A stretch of DNA of 22,524 nt from Bacillaceae bacterium UBA7792. Lineage in GTDB: Bacteria > Bacillota > Bacilli > Bacillales > Cytobacillaceae. Each line of letters opens with the position of its first letter. Position 1 is the first letter of the stretch. Location: assembly GCA_002480735.1 (NCBI GenBank), contig DLCS01000085.1, positions 20,846 through 43,369 of the forward strand, read 5' to 3'. Shown piece after piece: positions 7,761 through 14,344 of the stretch. A program made the position numbers and the translations under genes. The notes below the pieces were generated by a model. The model saw nothing but the letters and a program-made list of their open reading frames with translations, did no database searches and was not told where the DNA came from.

Positions 7761-7774
7761 GGAGGGCGAGTGGT

Positions 7775-8050
7775 GTGCACGATTACATCAAAGAGAGAAC
7801 TATCAAGATTGGAAAGTATATCGTGGAGACGAGAAAAACGGTTCGCGTCATAGCGAAGGAGTTTGGCGTATCCAAAAGTACAGTCCATAAAGATTTAACA
7901 GAGAGGCTTCCTGAAATTAATCCAGAGCTAGCTAATGAAGTTAAGGAAATCTTAGATTACCATAAATCAATTCGCCATTTGCGTGGTGGTGAAGCAACAA
8001 AAATGAAATACAAGAAGGAGGAGCTAGAAAGCGAGCCCATTCGAAAGTAA
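7775..8050 (+). CDS. spoIIID: Sporulation transcriptional regulator SpoIIID
   Basis: Small DNA-binding protein that activates or represses many sigma-E and sigma-K genes in the mother cell. The 91 residues are very close to B. subtilis SpoIIID as I recall it. The N-terminus MHDYIKERTIKIGKYIVE leads into a helix-turn-helix at about 24-46 (VIAKEFGVSKSTVHKDL), and a basic tail follows (IRHLRGG, KMKYKKEE) that contributes to DNA binding. The start is GTG at 7775, eight bases after GGGAGGG (7760-7766). It is preceded by a good sigma-E promoter and a long leader, and followed by mbl in the conserved order. No classic terminator is visible after it, only the 8-bp palindrome ACGGCCGT followed by TTTT near 8057-8068. 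Confidence 0.97.
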   Translation: MHDYIKERTIKIGKYIVETRKTVRVIAKEFGVSKSTVHKDLTERLPEINPELANEVKEILDYHKSIRHLRGGEATKMKYKKEELESEPIRK

Positions 8051-8121
8051 AGGCTAGACGGCCGTTTTAATGAACGAACCAAAATGAATACGGAGATCTT
8101 CCTTGAAAATATTTAGCAAAG

Positions 8122-8175
8122 TGTCAAACAATTTTTGACAAATTGTTACTTTATTTTTAATAAGTATGGTAAAAT
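8122..8175 (+). promoter_or_regulatory. mbl promoter region with overlapping palindromes
   Basis: An extended -10, TG-G-TAAAAT (8167-8175), is the best vegetative promoter signal, with only a poor -35 around 8147-8152. Upstream, TGTCAAA (8122-8128) and TTTGACA (8134-8140) form a perfect inverted repeat. A second perfect one, AACAATTT (8127-8134) with AAATTGTT (8140-8147), overlaps it. TTGACA at 8135-8140 also looks like a -35, but 17 bases on there is only TAATAA. The palindromes could be a repressor or activator site. The regulator is unknown. Confidence 0.5.
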
Positions 8176-8234
8176 AGTCAATTAGGATATAGTGCATTTA
8201 TAAAAACAACAACAGGTGATACGTAAGTGCTATT

Positions 8235-8251
8235 CTTAGGAATTTCCTAAG
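8235..8251. promoter_or_regulatory. 17-bp perfect palindrome in the mbl leader
   Basis: CTTAGGAA (8235-8242), a single T, then TTCCTAAG (8244-8251). It lies between the promoter region and the mbl ribosome site, about 54 bases before the start codon. There is no T-run after it, so it is not a terminator. It may be an operator or a small RNA hairpin. Confidence 0.5.
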
Positions 8252-8304
8252 GGAAGTATTTTGAAGGAATAGATTGGGATATTTTCAAGGAGGAAACGAA
8301 AAGC

Positions 8305-9306
8305 ATGCTCGCTAGGGATATTGGAATTGATTTAGGAACTGCTAACGTGCTGATCCATGTAAAAGGGAAAGGCATTGTGCTGAACGAGCCATCTGTGGTG
8401 GCGATTGACAAGAATAACAATAAGGTACTGGCTGTCGGTGAGGAAGCAAGACGAATGGTGGGTCGTACTCCGGGAAATATTGTGGCGATTCGACCACTTA
8501 AAGATGGAGTTATTGCAGACTTTGACGTGACAGAGGCGATGTTAAAGCATTTTATTAACAAGCTGAATGTCAAAGGCTTTTTGTCAAAGCCACGGATTCT
8601 TATCTGCTGTCCTACAAACATCACAAGTGTAGAGCAAAAAGCGATTAAGGAAGCCGCTGAAAAGAGCGGAGGAAAGAAGATTTACTTAGAGGAAGAACCA
8701 AAGGTAGCGGCCATCGGAGCAGGGATGGATATTTTCCAGCCAAGCGGAAATATGGTCGTCGATATCGGCGGAGGAACGACAGATGTCGCGGTATTATCAA
8801 TGGGAGACATTGTAACCTCTGCTTCCATTAAAATGGCTGGAGATAAATTCGATAGTGAAATTCTTCAGTATATCAAACGTGAATACAAGCTGCTCATTGG
8901 GGAGCGAACAGCTGAAAATATTAAGATCCAAATTGGTACGGTATTTCCGGGCTCTCGCAAGGAAGAAATGGAAATCCGCGGGCGTGACATGGTTTCTGGT
9001 CTACCTAGAACGATTACCGTCAATTCTGAGGAAATTGAGCTGGCTCTTCGCGAGTCTGTTTTCGTCATTGTTCAAGCGGCAAAGAGCGTTTTAGAGCGCA
9101 CTCCACCAGAATTATCAGCTGACATCATTGACCGCGGTGTTATTCTAACAGGTGGGGGAGCCCTTTTACATGGCTTCGACCTACTGTTAGCAGAGGAATT
9201 AAAGGTGCCTGTGTTGGTTGCCGAGAACCCAATGGACTGTGTTGCAGTTGGGACGGGCATTATGCTTGATAACATCGACAGGATTTCTAGTCGAAGATTC
9301 GGCTAG
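8305..9306 (+). CDS. mbl: MreB-like rod-shape protein Mbl
   Basis: Bacterial actin homologue that forms short membrane-bound filaments and guides lateral wall synthesis with MreC/MreD, RodA and PBPs. The 333 residues equal the length of B. subtilis Mbl. The ATPase motifs of the actin fold are present: DIGIDLGTANV (5-15, phosphate 1), a second phosphate loop VVDIGGGTTDVAV near 157-169, and the adenosine loop GVILTGGGALLHGF near 280-293. The position directly after spoIIID is the conserved place of mbl rather than mreB, which lies with mreCD elsewhere. The start has AAGGAGG at 8287-8293, 11 bases upstream. A strong hairpin follows at 9383-9420, so mbl is probably transcribed separately from flhO. 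Confidence 0.97.
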   Translation: MLARDIGIDLGTANVLIHVKGKGIVLNEPSVVAIDKNNNKVLAVGEEARRMVGRTPGNIVAIRPLKDGVIADFDVTEAMLKHFINKLNVKGFLSKPRILICCPTNITSVEQKAIKEAAEKSGGKKIYLEEEPKVAAIGAGMDIFQPSGNMVVDIGGGTTDVAVLSMGDIVTSASIKMAGDKFDSEILQYIKREYKLLIGERTAENIKIQIGTVFPGSRKEEMEIRGRDMVSGLPRTITVNSEEIELALRESVFVIVQAAKSVLERTPPELSADIIDRGVILTGGGALLHGFDLLLAEELKVPVLVAENPMDCVAVGTGIMLDNIDRISSRRFG

Positions 9307-9382
9307 GCCGCAATCGATATGAAAACAGAGCCTTTGGCTAAAAAACTCATCGCGTAGCCGCGTGTATCAACAGCTCTAGAAG

Positions 9383-9431
9383 GGTGATGAGGACCGGTGA
9401 ACGAACTGGTACTTATCACCATTTCTTATTT
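9383..9431 (+). terminator. Terminator-like long hairpin after mbl
   Basis: GGTGATGAG (9383-9391) and ACCGGT (9393-9398) pair with ACTGGT (9405-9410) and CTTATCACC (9412-9420). This gives a 15-bp stem with one mismatch, a few G·T pairs and loop GAACGA. The tail ATTTCTTATTT is T-rich but interrupted. The remaining gap to flhO (to 9604) is AT-rich, with TATAAT at 9469-9474 but no good -35. Confidence 0.7.
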
Positions 9432-9604
9432 CGAGAAAAAATATAATGTTTATTTGACTGATTTTTTTTATAATAGGAATATATGGCTTATTTACGAGGA
9501 CAAGCAGGACTCTTTTTTCAGATGCATCAAGAAGTATTTGGTCGTTTGAAGGGTTTCTAACGGATATGCGTTTGAAAAAAGAGTCCTTACGATGGGGTGA
9601 GCGA

Positions 9605-10444
9605 ATGTTTAGAGGATTTTATACGGCTGCATCAGGGATGCTTGCACAGCAGCGCCGAACAGAAATGCTAACGAATAATATGGCCAATGCGAATACGCCA
9701 GGCTATAAAGCGGACCAATCATCCTTGAGAGCCTTCCCAGAAATGCTGCTGAAGCGCTTTGACAAAGAGAAGGTGCCAACTGAAAAAGGCTTGAATCTCC
9801 CTTTTAACAAAACGGTAGGATCGGTTAATACGGGTGTCTACATGCAGGAGGTCATGCCAAAGTTCATTCAAGGAGATTTGCAGGATACGGGACAAACGAC
9901 AGACCTTGCATTAGTGGATATCATCATGCCTCGAAACCAGGAAACAGGCGTTAACGGCAGCGTCTTTTTCACCGTGCAAAATGCGGCTGGGGAGATTCGC
10001 TATACAAGAAATGGTGACTTTACTTTAGATGGACAAGGCTTCTTAACAACCGCGAGCGGAAATTATGTCCTTGATTCGAATGGAAATCAAATTCAGCTGT
10101 CCAGTGACCAATTCACCGTAAACGAAAATGGGATGCTGCAAGGGGCAGCTGGAGAAACAGCATTCTTAGGAATCAGCTATTCAGCCGATCCATATAACCT
10201 CATCAAAGAGGGAGATGGCCTCTATCGCACAGGTGATGGAGGAGCTTTAGCGGATGCCCGGGGAGCAGAGGGTGTTCAATTTTCACTGCAGCAAGGAAAA
10301 TTAGAAAGATCCAATGTAGATATGAGCCGTTCCATGACGGATATGCTAACGGCCTACCGGGCCTTTGAAGCGAATCAAAAGGTATTACAGGCCTATGATA
10401 AAAGCATGGACAAGGCTGCCAATGAGGTTGGAAGAATCGGATAA
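9605..10444 (+). CDS. flhO: Flagellar basal-body rod protein FlhO (FlgF/FlgG family)
   Basis: Rod component of the flagellar basal body, secreted by the flagellar export apparatus. It has 279 residues. The N-terminal rod signature is clear: MFRGFYTAASGMLAQQRR, then NNMANANTPGYKADQ (27-41). The C-terminal family domain ends with SNVDMSRSMTDMLTAYRAFEAN and a coiled tail. The middle carries the FlgG-like YTRNGDFTLDGQGFL stretch. I chose ATG 9605 because the family begins with M-hydrophobic-RG(F/Y)YTAASGM and GGGGTGA (9594-9600) lies just upstream. The longer frame from 9566 adds 13 non-conserved residues. It is followed 26 bases later by flhP, almost certainly in the same transcript. Confidence 0.95.
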   Translation: MFRGFYTAASGMLAQQRRTEMLTNNMANANTPGYKADQSSLRAFPEMLLKRFDKEKVPTEKGLNLPFNKTVGSVNTGVYMQEVMPKFIQGDLQDTGQTTDLALVDIIMPRNQETGVNGSVFFTVQNAAGEIRYTRNGDFTLDGQGFLTTASGNYVLDSNGNQIQLSSDQFTVNENGMLQGAAGETAFLGISYSADPYNLIKEGDGLYRTGDGGALADARGAEGVQFSLQQGKLERSNVDMSRSMTDMLTAYRAFEANQKVLQAYDKSMDKAANEVGRIG

Positions 10445-10470
10445 GCGTTAGGCTGAAAGGAGGTTAAAGC

Positions 10471-11313
10471 ATGAATCGGACGATGATCACGGCAACGAAT
10501 ACATTATCACAGCTGCAAAAGCAATTGGACATCATCTCCAACAATATGGCGAATATTGATACGAATGGCTTCAAAAGGAGAGAGGCAACCTTTACTGAAC
10601 TAATGTATCAGCAGTTTAATAATCAGCGCAATGTGGCGGCGGAAGTAAATCGCCTTACCCCAAATGGCATTCGTCAGGGCACTGGGGCAAAGCTTGCACA
10701 AGCTCAATTGGTGATGACACAAGGGCCGATTAAGTCGACGGATCGCCCGCTGGATACCGCTTTTACAAAGGAAAATCAGCTCTATAAGGTGCTTGTTCAA
10801 ACCGAAGCAGGGAGCGAAATTCAATACACACGGAATGGAGCATTCTACTTATCCCTCGTCGGCGAAAATGAGCTCGCTCTTGTGACAGCTGATGGCCATT
10901 CTATTGTCGATGAAAATGAAAATCCCATTTACATAACGGGAGAGCCGAAGGATTACAGTATTGATCCGAATGGTAGACTGACCGTGACAAAGACAGATGG
11001 GACGGTTCAAGCCTTTAATCTCGCCGTCGTCCAGGTCAACAAACCTCAGTTCCTAGAGTCAAAAGGGAATAATCTGTACGGCCTGCCAACGAATTTTGCC
11101 CAGTTGAATGTAGGGCTGGAGGAGATTTTTACCGATTTAGTGGGTCCTCTTCGAAATGAAATCGGGATTCAACAAAATGCCCTAGAATCCTCTAATGTCG
11201 ATATGGCAAAGGAAATGACGGACCTTATGAATACCCAGCGCACCTATCAATTTCAATCGAGGTCCATAAGCATCGCTGATCAGATGCTTGGGCTTGTGAA
11301 CGGAATTCGTTAA
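10471..11313 (+). CDS. flhP: Flagellar basal-body rod/hook-basal body protein FlhP
   Basis: Second rod protein of the FlgF/FlgG family. In B. subtilis, FlhO and FlhP form the distal rod and are needed for hook assembly. It has 280 residues. N-terminal signature: MNRTMITATNTLSQLQKQLD, then IISNNMANIDTNGFKRRE, the (S/N)NN(I/M)ANxxTxGFK pattern. A central YTRNGAFYLSL block follows, and the C-terminal region SSNVDMAKEMTDLMNTQRTYQ forms the coiled-coil half that packs with the N-terminus. The ribosome site AAAGGAGG begins at 10456, well placed for ATG 10471. It is the second gene of the flhO-flhP pair. A modest hairpin lies after the stop, and an EpuA-type gene follows. Confidence 0.95.
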   Translation: MNRTMITATNTLSQLQKQLDIISNNMANIDTNGFKRREATFTELMYQQFNNQRNVAAEVNRLTPNGIRQGTGAKLAQAQLVMTQGPIKSTDRPLDTAFTKENQLYKVLVQTEAGSEIQYTRNGAFYLSLVGENELALVTADGHSIVDENENPIYITGEPKDYSIDPNGRLTVTKTDGTVQAFNLAVVQVNKPQFLESKGNNLYGLPTNFAQLNVGLEEIFTDLVGPLRNEIGIQQNALESSNVDMAKEMTDLMNTQRTYQFQSRSISIADQMLGLVNGIR

Positions 11314-11321
11314 AAAAACCC

Positions 11322-11344
11322 GCCTTAAAAGAAGGCTTATTTTC
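11322..11344 (+). terminator. Weak terminator after flhP
   Basis: GCCTT (11322-11326) pairs with AAGGC (11332-11336) and is followed by TTATTTTC. The stem is only 5 bp, so read-through into the next gene is likely. Confidence 0.5.
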
Positions 11345-11369
11345 AAAATTGTTTTCAAGGAGAAAAATC

Positions 11370-11648
11370 ATGTCGGTAAACAGCCAAACACGAGAGCAAC
11401 ACAAACAGGCAAAAAAGGAAAAGCTTGGGCAGGCTAAGACAGAGTCTGCACAGGGCGGAAAGCGGAAAAGGATTCGCATTCGGCTTATTCCATTATGGCT
11501 TCGTCTCATTATCCTCTCGTTGTTCATCGTGGTAAGCGTGATTCTTGGAGCAATATTTGGCTATAGTGTGATTGGAAATGGTGAGGCAAAGGATGTCTTT
11601 CAAAAATCAACCTGGACTTATATTAGGGACCTGATTGAGCATAAATAA
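11370..11648 (+). CDS. EpuA-family small membrane protein (often annotated 'DNA-directed RNA polymerase subunit beta')
   Basis: A 92-residue protein with a highly charged Lys/Arg/Gln-rich cytoplasmic N-terminus (1-42), one strong transmembrane helix (about 46-66) and a short outer tail ending in DVFQKSTWTYIRDLIEHK. This matches the EpuA-type family found beside fabZ/mbl genes in Bacilli. Its database name as an RNA polymerase beta subunit is a historical misnomer; nothing in the sequence resembles RpoB. The role is unknown. The start is ATG 11370, set by AAGGAG at 11358-11363. An upstream TTG at 11349 would place the ribosome site inside the gene. It follows flhP by 56 bases across a weak terminator and is closed by a clear terminator before fabZ. 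Confidence 0.8.
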   Translation: MSVNSQTREQHKQAKKEKLGQAKTESAQGGKRKRIRIRLIPLWLRLIILSLFIVVSVILGAIFGYSVIGNGEAKDVFQKSTWTYIRDLIEHK

Positions 11649-11685
11649 AATCGTTTTTGAATATGAGTTTACTACTCCTTATGGG

Positions 11686-11712
11686 AAAAGTCGGCATTTG
11701 TCGGCTTTTTTT
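11686..11712 (+). terminator. Rho-independent terminator after the EpuA-type gene
   Basis: AAAAGTCG (11686-11693) pairs with CGGCTTTT (11702-11709), with one G·T pair and loop GCATTTGT, followed by TTT. It isolates fabZ as its own transcription unit. Confidence 0.85.
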
Positions 11713-11739
11713 GCGTTTGATCTGCCCTTGCGTAATGGA

Positions 11740-11794
11740 ATGACTTCACTTACAATAGGGATATAAAACCTAGTATTAGTAGGAGGTACTAATA
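11740..11794 (+). promoter_or_regulatory. fabZ promoter with FapR-like operator over the ribosome site
   Basis: Promoter: ATGACT (11740-11745), 16 bases, TATAAA (11762-11767), with start expected near 11774. Operator: TATTAGTA (11774-11781), then GGAGG, then TACTAATA (11787-11794), a perfect 8+5+8 inverted repeat. The inner 17 bp, TTAGTA-N5-TACTAA, has the form of the FapR operator, the malonyl-CoA-responsive repressor of fatty acid synthesis in Bacilli. It would cover the transcription start and includes the fabZ Shine-Dalgarno sequence in its centre. The consensus is from memory. Confidence 0.65.
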
Positions 11795-11797
11795 ATA

Positions 11798-12232
11798 ATG
11801 CTTGATATTCATCAGATTAAAGAGATCATCCCACATCGCTATCCCTTTTTACTAGTGGACAAAATATTGGAAGTCGAAGAAGGAAAAAGAGCAGTCGGTA
11901 TCAAGAATGTGACAGCCAATGAGGAGTTTTTTAACGGCCATTTTCCTGATTATCCAGTTATGCCAGGAGTTCTCATTGTTGAAGCCCTCGCACAGGTAGG
12001 AGCAGTGGCTATTTTAAAACAGGAAGAGAATAGAGGAAGATTGGCTTTCTTCGCAGGAATCGACAATTGCCGCATAAGAAAACAGGTCAAACCCGGTGAT
12101 CAACTACGTTTGGAGGTAGAGTTAACCCGGGTGCGTGGGTCGTTTGGGAAGGGCAAGGCAATCGCTACTGTGGACGGGGAGGTTGCTGTAGAAGCTGAAA
12201 TTATGTTTGGCTTAGGTGAGAAACAGGAATAG
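11798..12232 (+). CDS. fabZ: 3-hydroxyacyl-[acyl-carrier-protein] dehydratase FabZ
   Basis: Hot-dog-fold enzyme that removes water from (3R)-hydroxyacyl-ACP to give trans-2-enoyl-ACP in type II fatty acid elongation. At 144 residues it is of normal length. The start motif [15 protein letters not shown] and the active-site stretch [23 protein letters not shown] are intact, with catalytic His48 and Glu62. The B. subtilis counterpart is ywpB in the same position after flhP. ATG 11798 follows AGGAGG (11781-11786) by 11 bases; that ribosome site lies in the centre of a FapR-like inverted repeat, so transcription may respond to malonyl-CoA. It is monocistronic between a terminator and a hairpin. 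Confidence 0.97.
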   Translation: MLDIHQIKEIIPHRYPFLLVDKILEVEEGKRAVGIKNVTANEEFFNGHFPDYPVMPGVLIVEALAQVGAVAILKQEENRGRLAFFAGIDNCRIRKQVKPGDQLRLEVELTRVRGSFGKGKAIATVDGEVAVEAEIMFGLGEKQE

Positions 12233-12246
12233 AGAGGAAGAAACCC

Positions 12247-12273
12247 GTTGCTTTTTGTTTTTTTGAAAGCAAC
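12247..12273 (+). other. Hairpin after fabZ, possible terminator
   Basis: GTTGCTTT (12247-12254) and AAAGCAAC (12266-12273) form a perfect 8-bp stem. The loop is T-rich (TTGTTTTTTTG), but no T-run follows the stem, so termination is uncertain. Confidence 0.5.
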
Positions 12274-12389
12274 AATGTTTGCGAAGAGATCCTTAAATTT
12301 TAGTGTAAGATTTTTTCCATTTGGGGCATCCTAACATCAGACCGTGGTTTAGGTCAAATTTTTGAAGAAGAGAAAGGGGCTTTTTACTT

Positions 12390-12692
12390 ATGATGAAAAA
12401 GCTTTTGGCTTTGTTAGGATGCTCGATCTTGTCCCTAATGGTCATGGCTGGTTGTGGGAACAATGACAATGATCAGAACCCACCACCTGAGAACAATAAT
12501 GGGGATATCAATGGAAACTTAAATGATAACAATAACGGGACAAACGTTACTCCTAACCGTGGCAACAACAATGACAACAATGATGAGAACCTGGATAACG
12601 ATAAGGATATGATGAAGGACAATAACGACCCGGGTGAAGATATCATTGAGGATGATTTAGATGCAAAGGATAAGGATAATAAGGATCGTTAG
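12390..12692 (+). CDS. Small Asn/Asp-rich lipoprotein, function unknown
   Basis: A 100-residue secreted lipoprotein. The N-terminus has two Lys, a hydrophobic core and the lipobox VMAGC with Cys22, where the signal peptide would be cut and a lipid attached. The mature part (about 78 residues) is low-complexity and very acidic, dominated by Asn, Asp, Gly and a few Pro/Lys. It has no domain and is probably disordered, lying at the outer membrane face or in the wall. The ribosome site AAAGGGG (12373-12379) serves ATG 12390 or the adjacent ATG 12393. It has its own terminator and no partner gene. Repetitive Asn/Asp tails can arise by codon slippage, so homologues may vary in length. Many Bacillaceae have such orphan lipoproteins; I do not recognise this one. 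Confidence 0.75.
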   Translation: MMKKLLALLGCSILSLMVMAGCGNNDNDQNPPPENNNGDINGNLNDNNNGTNVTPNRGNNNDNNDENLDNDKDMMKDNNDPGEDIIEDDLDAKDKDNKDR

Positions 12693-12702
12693 GACATGGA
12701 AT

Positions 12703-12729
12703 GGGACAGGGTGAGAACCTGTCCTTTTT
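12703..12729 (+). terminator. Rho-independent terminator after the lipoprotein gene
   Basis: GGACAGG (12704-12710) pairs with CCTGTCC (12718-12724) around GTGAGAA and is followed by TTTTT. Confidence 0.9.
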
Positions 12730-12854
12730 GCGTCGAGCGGTTATTGTAGACGTTGAATATGGACATATTTGCAATTAAATAATAATTGTGATAGGCTTTT
12801 TCACAATAGTGGTCTAGAGAAGCTGTTAAGACTGAACCTTTTTAAGGATTTTCC

Positions 12855-12936
12855 TTGGGTTTTGTGTCGAGATATGTTAGAATTTAGTATTGGATTTCAT
12901 GAATTTTTTGTCATATTTAACTTATTGTGATAAAGT
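12855..12936 (+). promoter_or_regulatory. Two tandem candidate promoters for the 13042-13613 gene pair
   Basis: P1: TTGGGT (12855-12860), 17 bases, extended -10 TG-T-TAGAAT (12875-12883). P2: TTGTCA (12908-12913), 17 bases, extended -10 TG-A-TAAAGT (12928-12936). Both point to the + strand. The 349-nt gap 12693-13041 also contains a hairpin ATTGTG/CACAAT (12785-12807). No reading frame with a ribosome site was found in it. Confidence 0.5.
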
Positions 12937-13041
12937 AAAATAAGTATTTTGCTTTGTTGCCAATGTTTCTGCCTCGCATCGATGATATTGCCAAAGTCAG
13001 TTTCCGGTTTTAGATAAAGTTTGGGGGGTACTTTTACCAGA

Positions 13042-13440
13042 ATGTTTAAAGATCTTTCACCAGGCATTAAAATTAGTATTACACGCTCAATCACAACCAC
13101 GTTCGAAAATTATATGAACGATATTGGTTGGGACGAAAATAAATTTAGTATGGAGAAATTTGTTGACGAGTGGCGGAAGTATATTAATTCGAACTCATCC
13201 TGGTATGATAAAATAAGCGATGATATTAAGAACAACTCCGTTTTTCATGAGGAGCTAGCTGCAAAGATTAATGAAACCATCGACAAAATTCTATCTGAGG
13301 AGCCAACAAAGGAGCAGATGGAGGAAATCGAGAAGCTTCAAAAGGAGCTTGGGGAGGAATATGATTTCTCCTGCAAAACCGAAGCCAAATATGTGATTGA
13401 TTTGCTTAAAAAAGAAATAAAAAAAAAGCGGAACAGCTAA
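13042..13440 (+). CDS. Hypothetical protein (132 aa), first gene of a two-gene unit
   Basis: I do not recognise this protein. It is hydrophilic and largely helical, with no signal peptide or membrane segment, so it should be cytoplasmic. The N-terminal part is rich in Ser/Thr and aromatic residues (SPGIKISITRSITTTFENY, WDENKFSMEKFVDEWRKY). A Glu/Lys-rich probable coiled coil spans about 85-115 (ILSEEPTKEQMEEIEKLQKE), and the end is very basic (KKEIKKKRNS). ATG 13042 is the most likely start, though the G-rich ribosome site (13023-13028) is 13 bases away. An in-frame TTG at 13021 would overlap that site. Its stop overlaps the next ATG by one base, so the two should be translated together. No counterpart is known to me at this place in B. 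subtilis, so this may be a lineage-specific insertion between fabZ and ywpF. Confidence 0.65.
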   Translation: MFKDLSPGIKISITRSITTTFENYMNDIGWDENKFSMEKFVDEWRKYINSNSSWYDKISDDIKNNSVFHEELAAKINETIDKILSEEPTKEQMEEIEKLQKELGEEYDFSCKTEAKYVIDLLKKEIKKKRNS

Positions 13441-13613
13441 TGCCTGCTAGCGACAAAGCGTTGAAGATGGCGGCGATTATGTATTATCAGGTTTTTGGAG
13501 AAGAGCTTCCCCTTTATGACTATAGACAGCAAGATATCAATTATATTATAGAACAATTGAATTTGAAGATTAAGGAAGATCAACAAATCTTTAAAGCCGA
13601 TATCCTACATTAA
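13440..13613 (+). CDS. Hypothetical protein (57 aa), coupled to the upstream gene
   Basis: A small frame starting at the ATG inside TAATG (13438-13442), so it shares one base with the stop of the 132-aa gene, a classic translational-coupling arrangement. The product has 57 residues. A helical N-terminal half (DKALKMAAIMYYQVFGEELPL) is followed by YDYRQQDINYIIEQLNLKIKE and no signal peptide. It lacks a ribosome site of its own apart from purine-rich sequence at the end of the upstream gene (AAAAAAAGCGG, about 13421-13431), so reinitiation is the likely mode. A terminator begins 19 bases after the stop. Given two adjoining small soluble proteins, a complex between them is plausible but unproven. 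I do not recognise a family. Confidence 0.6.
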   Translation: MPASDKALKMAAIMYYQVFGEELPLYDYRQQDINYIIEQLNLKIKEDQQIFKADILH

Positions 13614-13632
13614 AAGGCAACACTTAAAAAAG

Positions 13633-13657
13633 AAAACTCCCAAGTGGGAGTTTTTTT
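13633..13657. terminator. Bidirectional terminator between the two-gene unit and ywpF
   Basis: AAAACTCCC (13633-13641) pairs with GGGAGTTTT (13646-13654) around AAGT. The + strand continues in T's to 13657, and the minus strand reads CTTTTTT after the stem. It can stop both converging transcripts. Confidence 0.9.
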
Positions 13658-13669
13658 ACCTATATGGGT

Positions 13670-14104
13670 TTATTGCTCTTTCATGGAAGCCAGCTTGGGC
13701 TTTGTTTGCATTTTCATTTTAAATTCTTCCATTAATGCGTCGCCAGATAGGCCTTTTTGAAGAAGGTCGTCCAGCAGCAACTCCGAATAATTACTTCTAG
13801 TCCGTTTTAGAAACCCTTCTAAAAGAACGCTAATATTTTGGTCGAAGGCATGAAGGGATTTTGCTTTCACTCGGAATGGAGCTGGATCATTTTCCTTTTT
13901 GGTAATCACGACCTGCACCAGTAATTCACTGTCTTGATCAATGGCCTTTTGAAAAAGGTCCAGGAATGATTTATCGGTATATGCTTCGATGAGCCAGGTG
14001 TTGTTTTCATCCTCTTTGTTAATAATCAAACCATCCTCTAATGGAATATCCTCAATTTTATTCTCTCTTACAATGTGCAAGGAAACTAATTTAAATGTTT
14101 TCAT
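13670..14104 (-). CDS. ywpF: YwpF-like protein
   Basis: A 144-residue soluble protein of the YwpF family, whose role is unknown. The N-terminus MKTFKLVSLHIV and the segment IPLEDGLIINKEDENNTWLIEAY resemble B. subtilis YwpF as I recall it. It is somewhat longer at the C-terminus (about eight residues). No transmembrane segment or enzyme motif is visible. The start is ATG at 14104 (minus strand), eight bases after GGAGGG. An in-frame ATG at 14119 is rejected because the ribosome site would lie inside the gene. It is monocistronic on the minus strand, divergent from ssbB, as in B. subtilis gene content (ywpF near ywpH/ssbB). Confidence 0.85.
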   Translation of the reverse strand: MKTFKLVSLHIVRENKIEDIPLEDGLIINKEDENNTWLIEAYTDKSFLDLFQKAIDQDSELLVQVVITKKENDPAPFRVKAKSLHAFDQNISVLLEGFLKRTRSNYSELLLDDLLQKGLSGDALMEEFKMKMQTKPKLASMKEQ

Positions 14105-14145
14105 AGAAATTCCCTCCATTTCCAGTGAAAAATTTCCTTCTAAAA

Positions 14146-14154
14146 ATTATAACA
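14146..14154 (-). promoter_or_regulatory. Extended -10 promoter of ywpF
   Basis: On the minus strand TG-T-TATAAT reads from 14154 to 14146, a perfect extended -10. The -35 is weak (around TCGCAT). The ywpF start codon is about 42 bases downstream. Confidence 0.6.
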
Positions 14155-14262
14155 TAACCGTGACACAATGCGAACGATACCTAGTTAGAAATGGTGGGGC
14201 TCGATGACATAGGTTTTTTGCTCTCTGTCGCATTTTGTCGAAATGTTTTTTGTCGAATATGA

Positions 14263-14306
14263 AAAATCGCTATTTACCCCGAATTAGAGCCCAAAGATCA
14301 TATTTT
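14263..14306 (+). promoter_or_regulatory. Possible ComK site upstream of ssbB
   Basis: AAAA-N5-ATTT (14263-14275) and AAGA-N5-TTTT (14294-14306) are separated by 18 bp. ComK binds two AAAA-N5-TTTT boxes with spacers of 8, 18 or 31 bp, so each box matches 7 of 8 and the spacing is right. B. subtilis ssbB is strongly ComK-activated. Against it, the site lies about 100 bases before the likely start (TATATG at 14396-14401), and AT-rich DNA gives chance matches. The same stretch carries the repeated phrase TTTACCCCGAATT at 14273-14285 and 14336-14348. Confidence 0.35.
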
Positions 14307-14344
14307 CGCCCTTTTTTGACACATAAAGGAATCATTTACCCCGA

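Noticed and set aside
8135..8163. TTGACA-N17-TAATAA as the mbl promoter
   Set aside because: The -10 matches only half the consensus; the extended -10 TGGTAAAAT at 8167-8175 is better, though its -35 is poor.
12390..12692. Lipoprotein as part of a toxin or secretion system
   Set aside because: No partner gene, no domain beyond the lipobox and an Asn/Asp-rich tail; only a generic lipoprotein call is supported.
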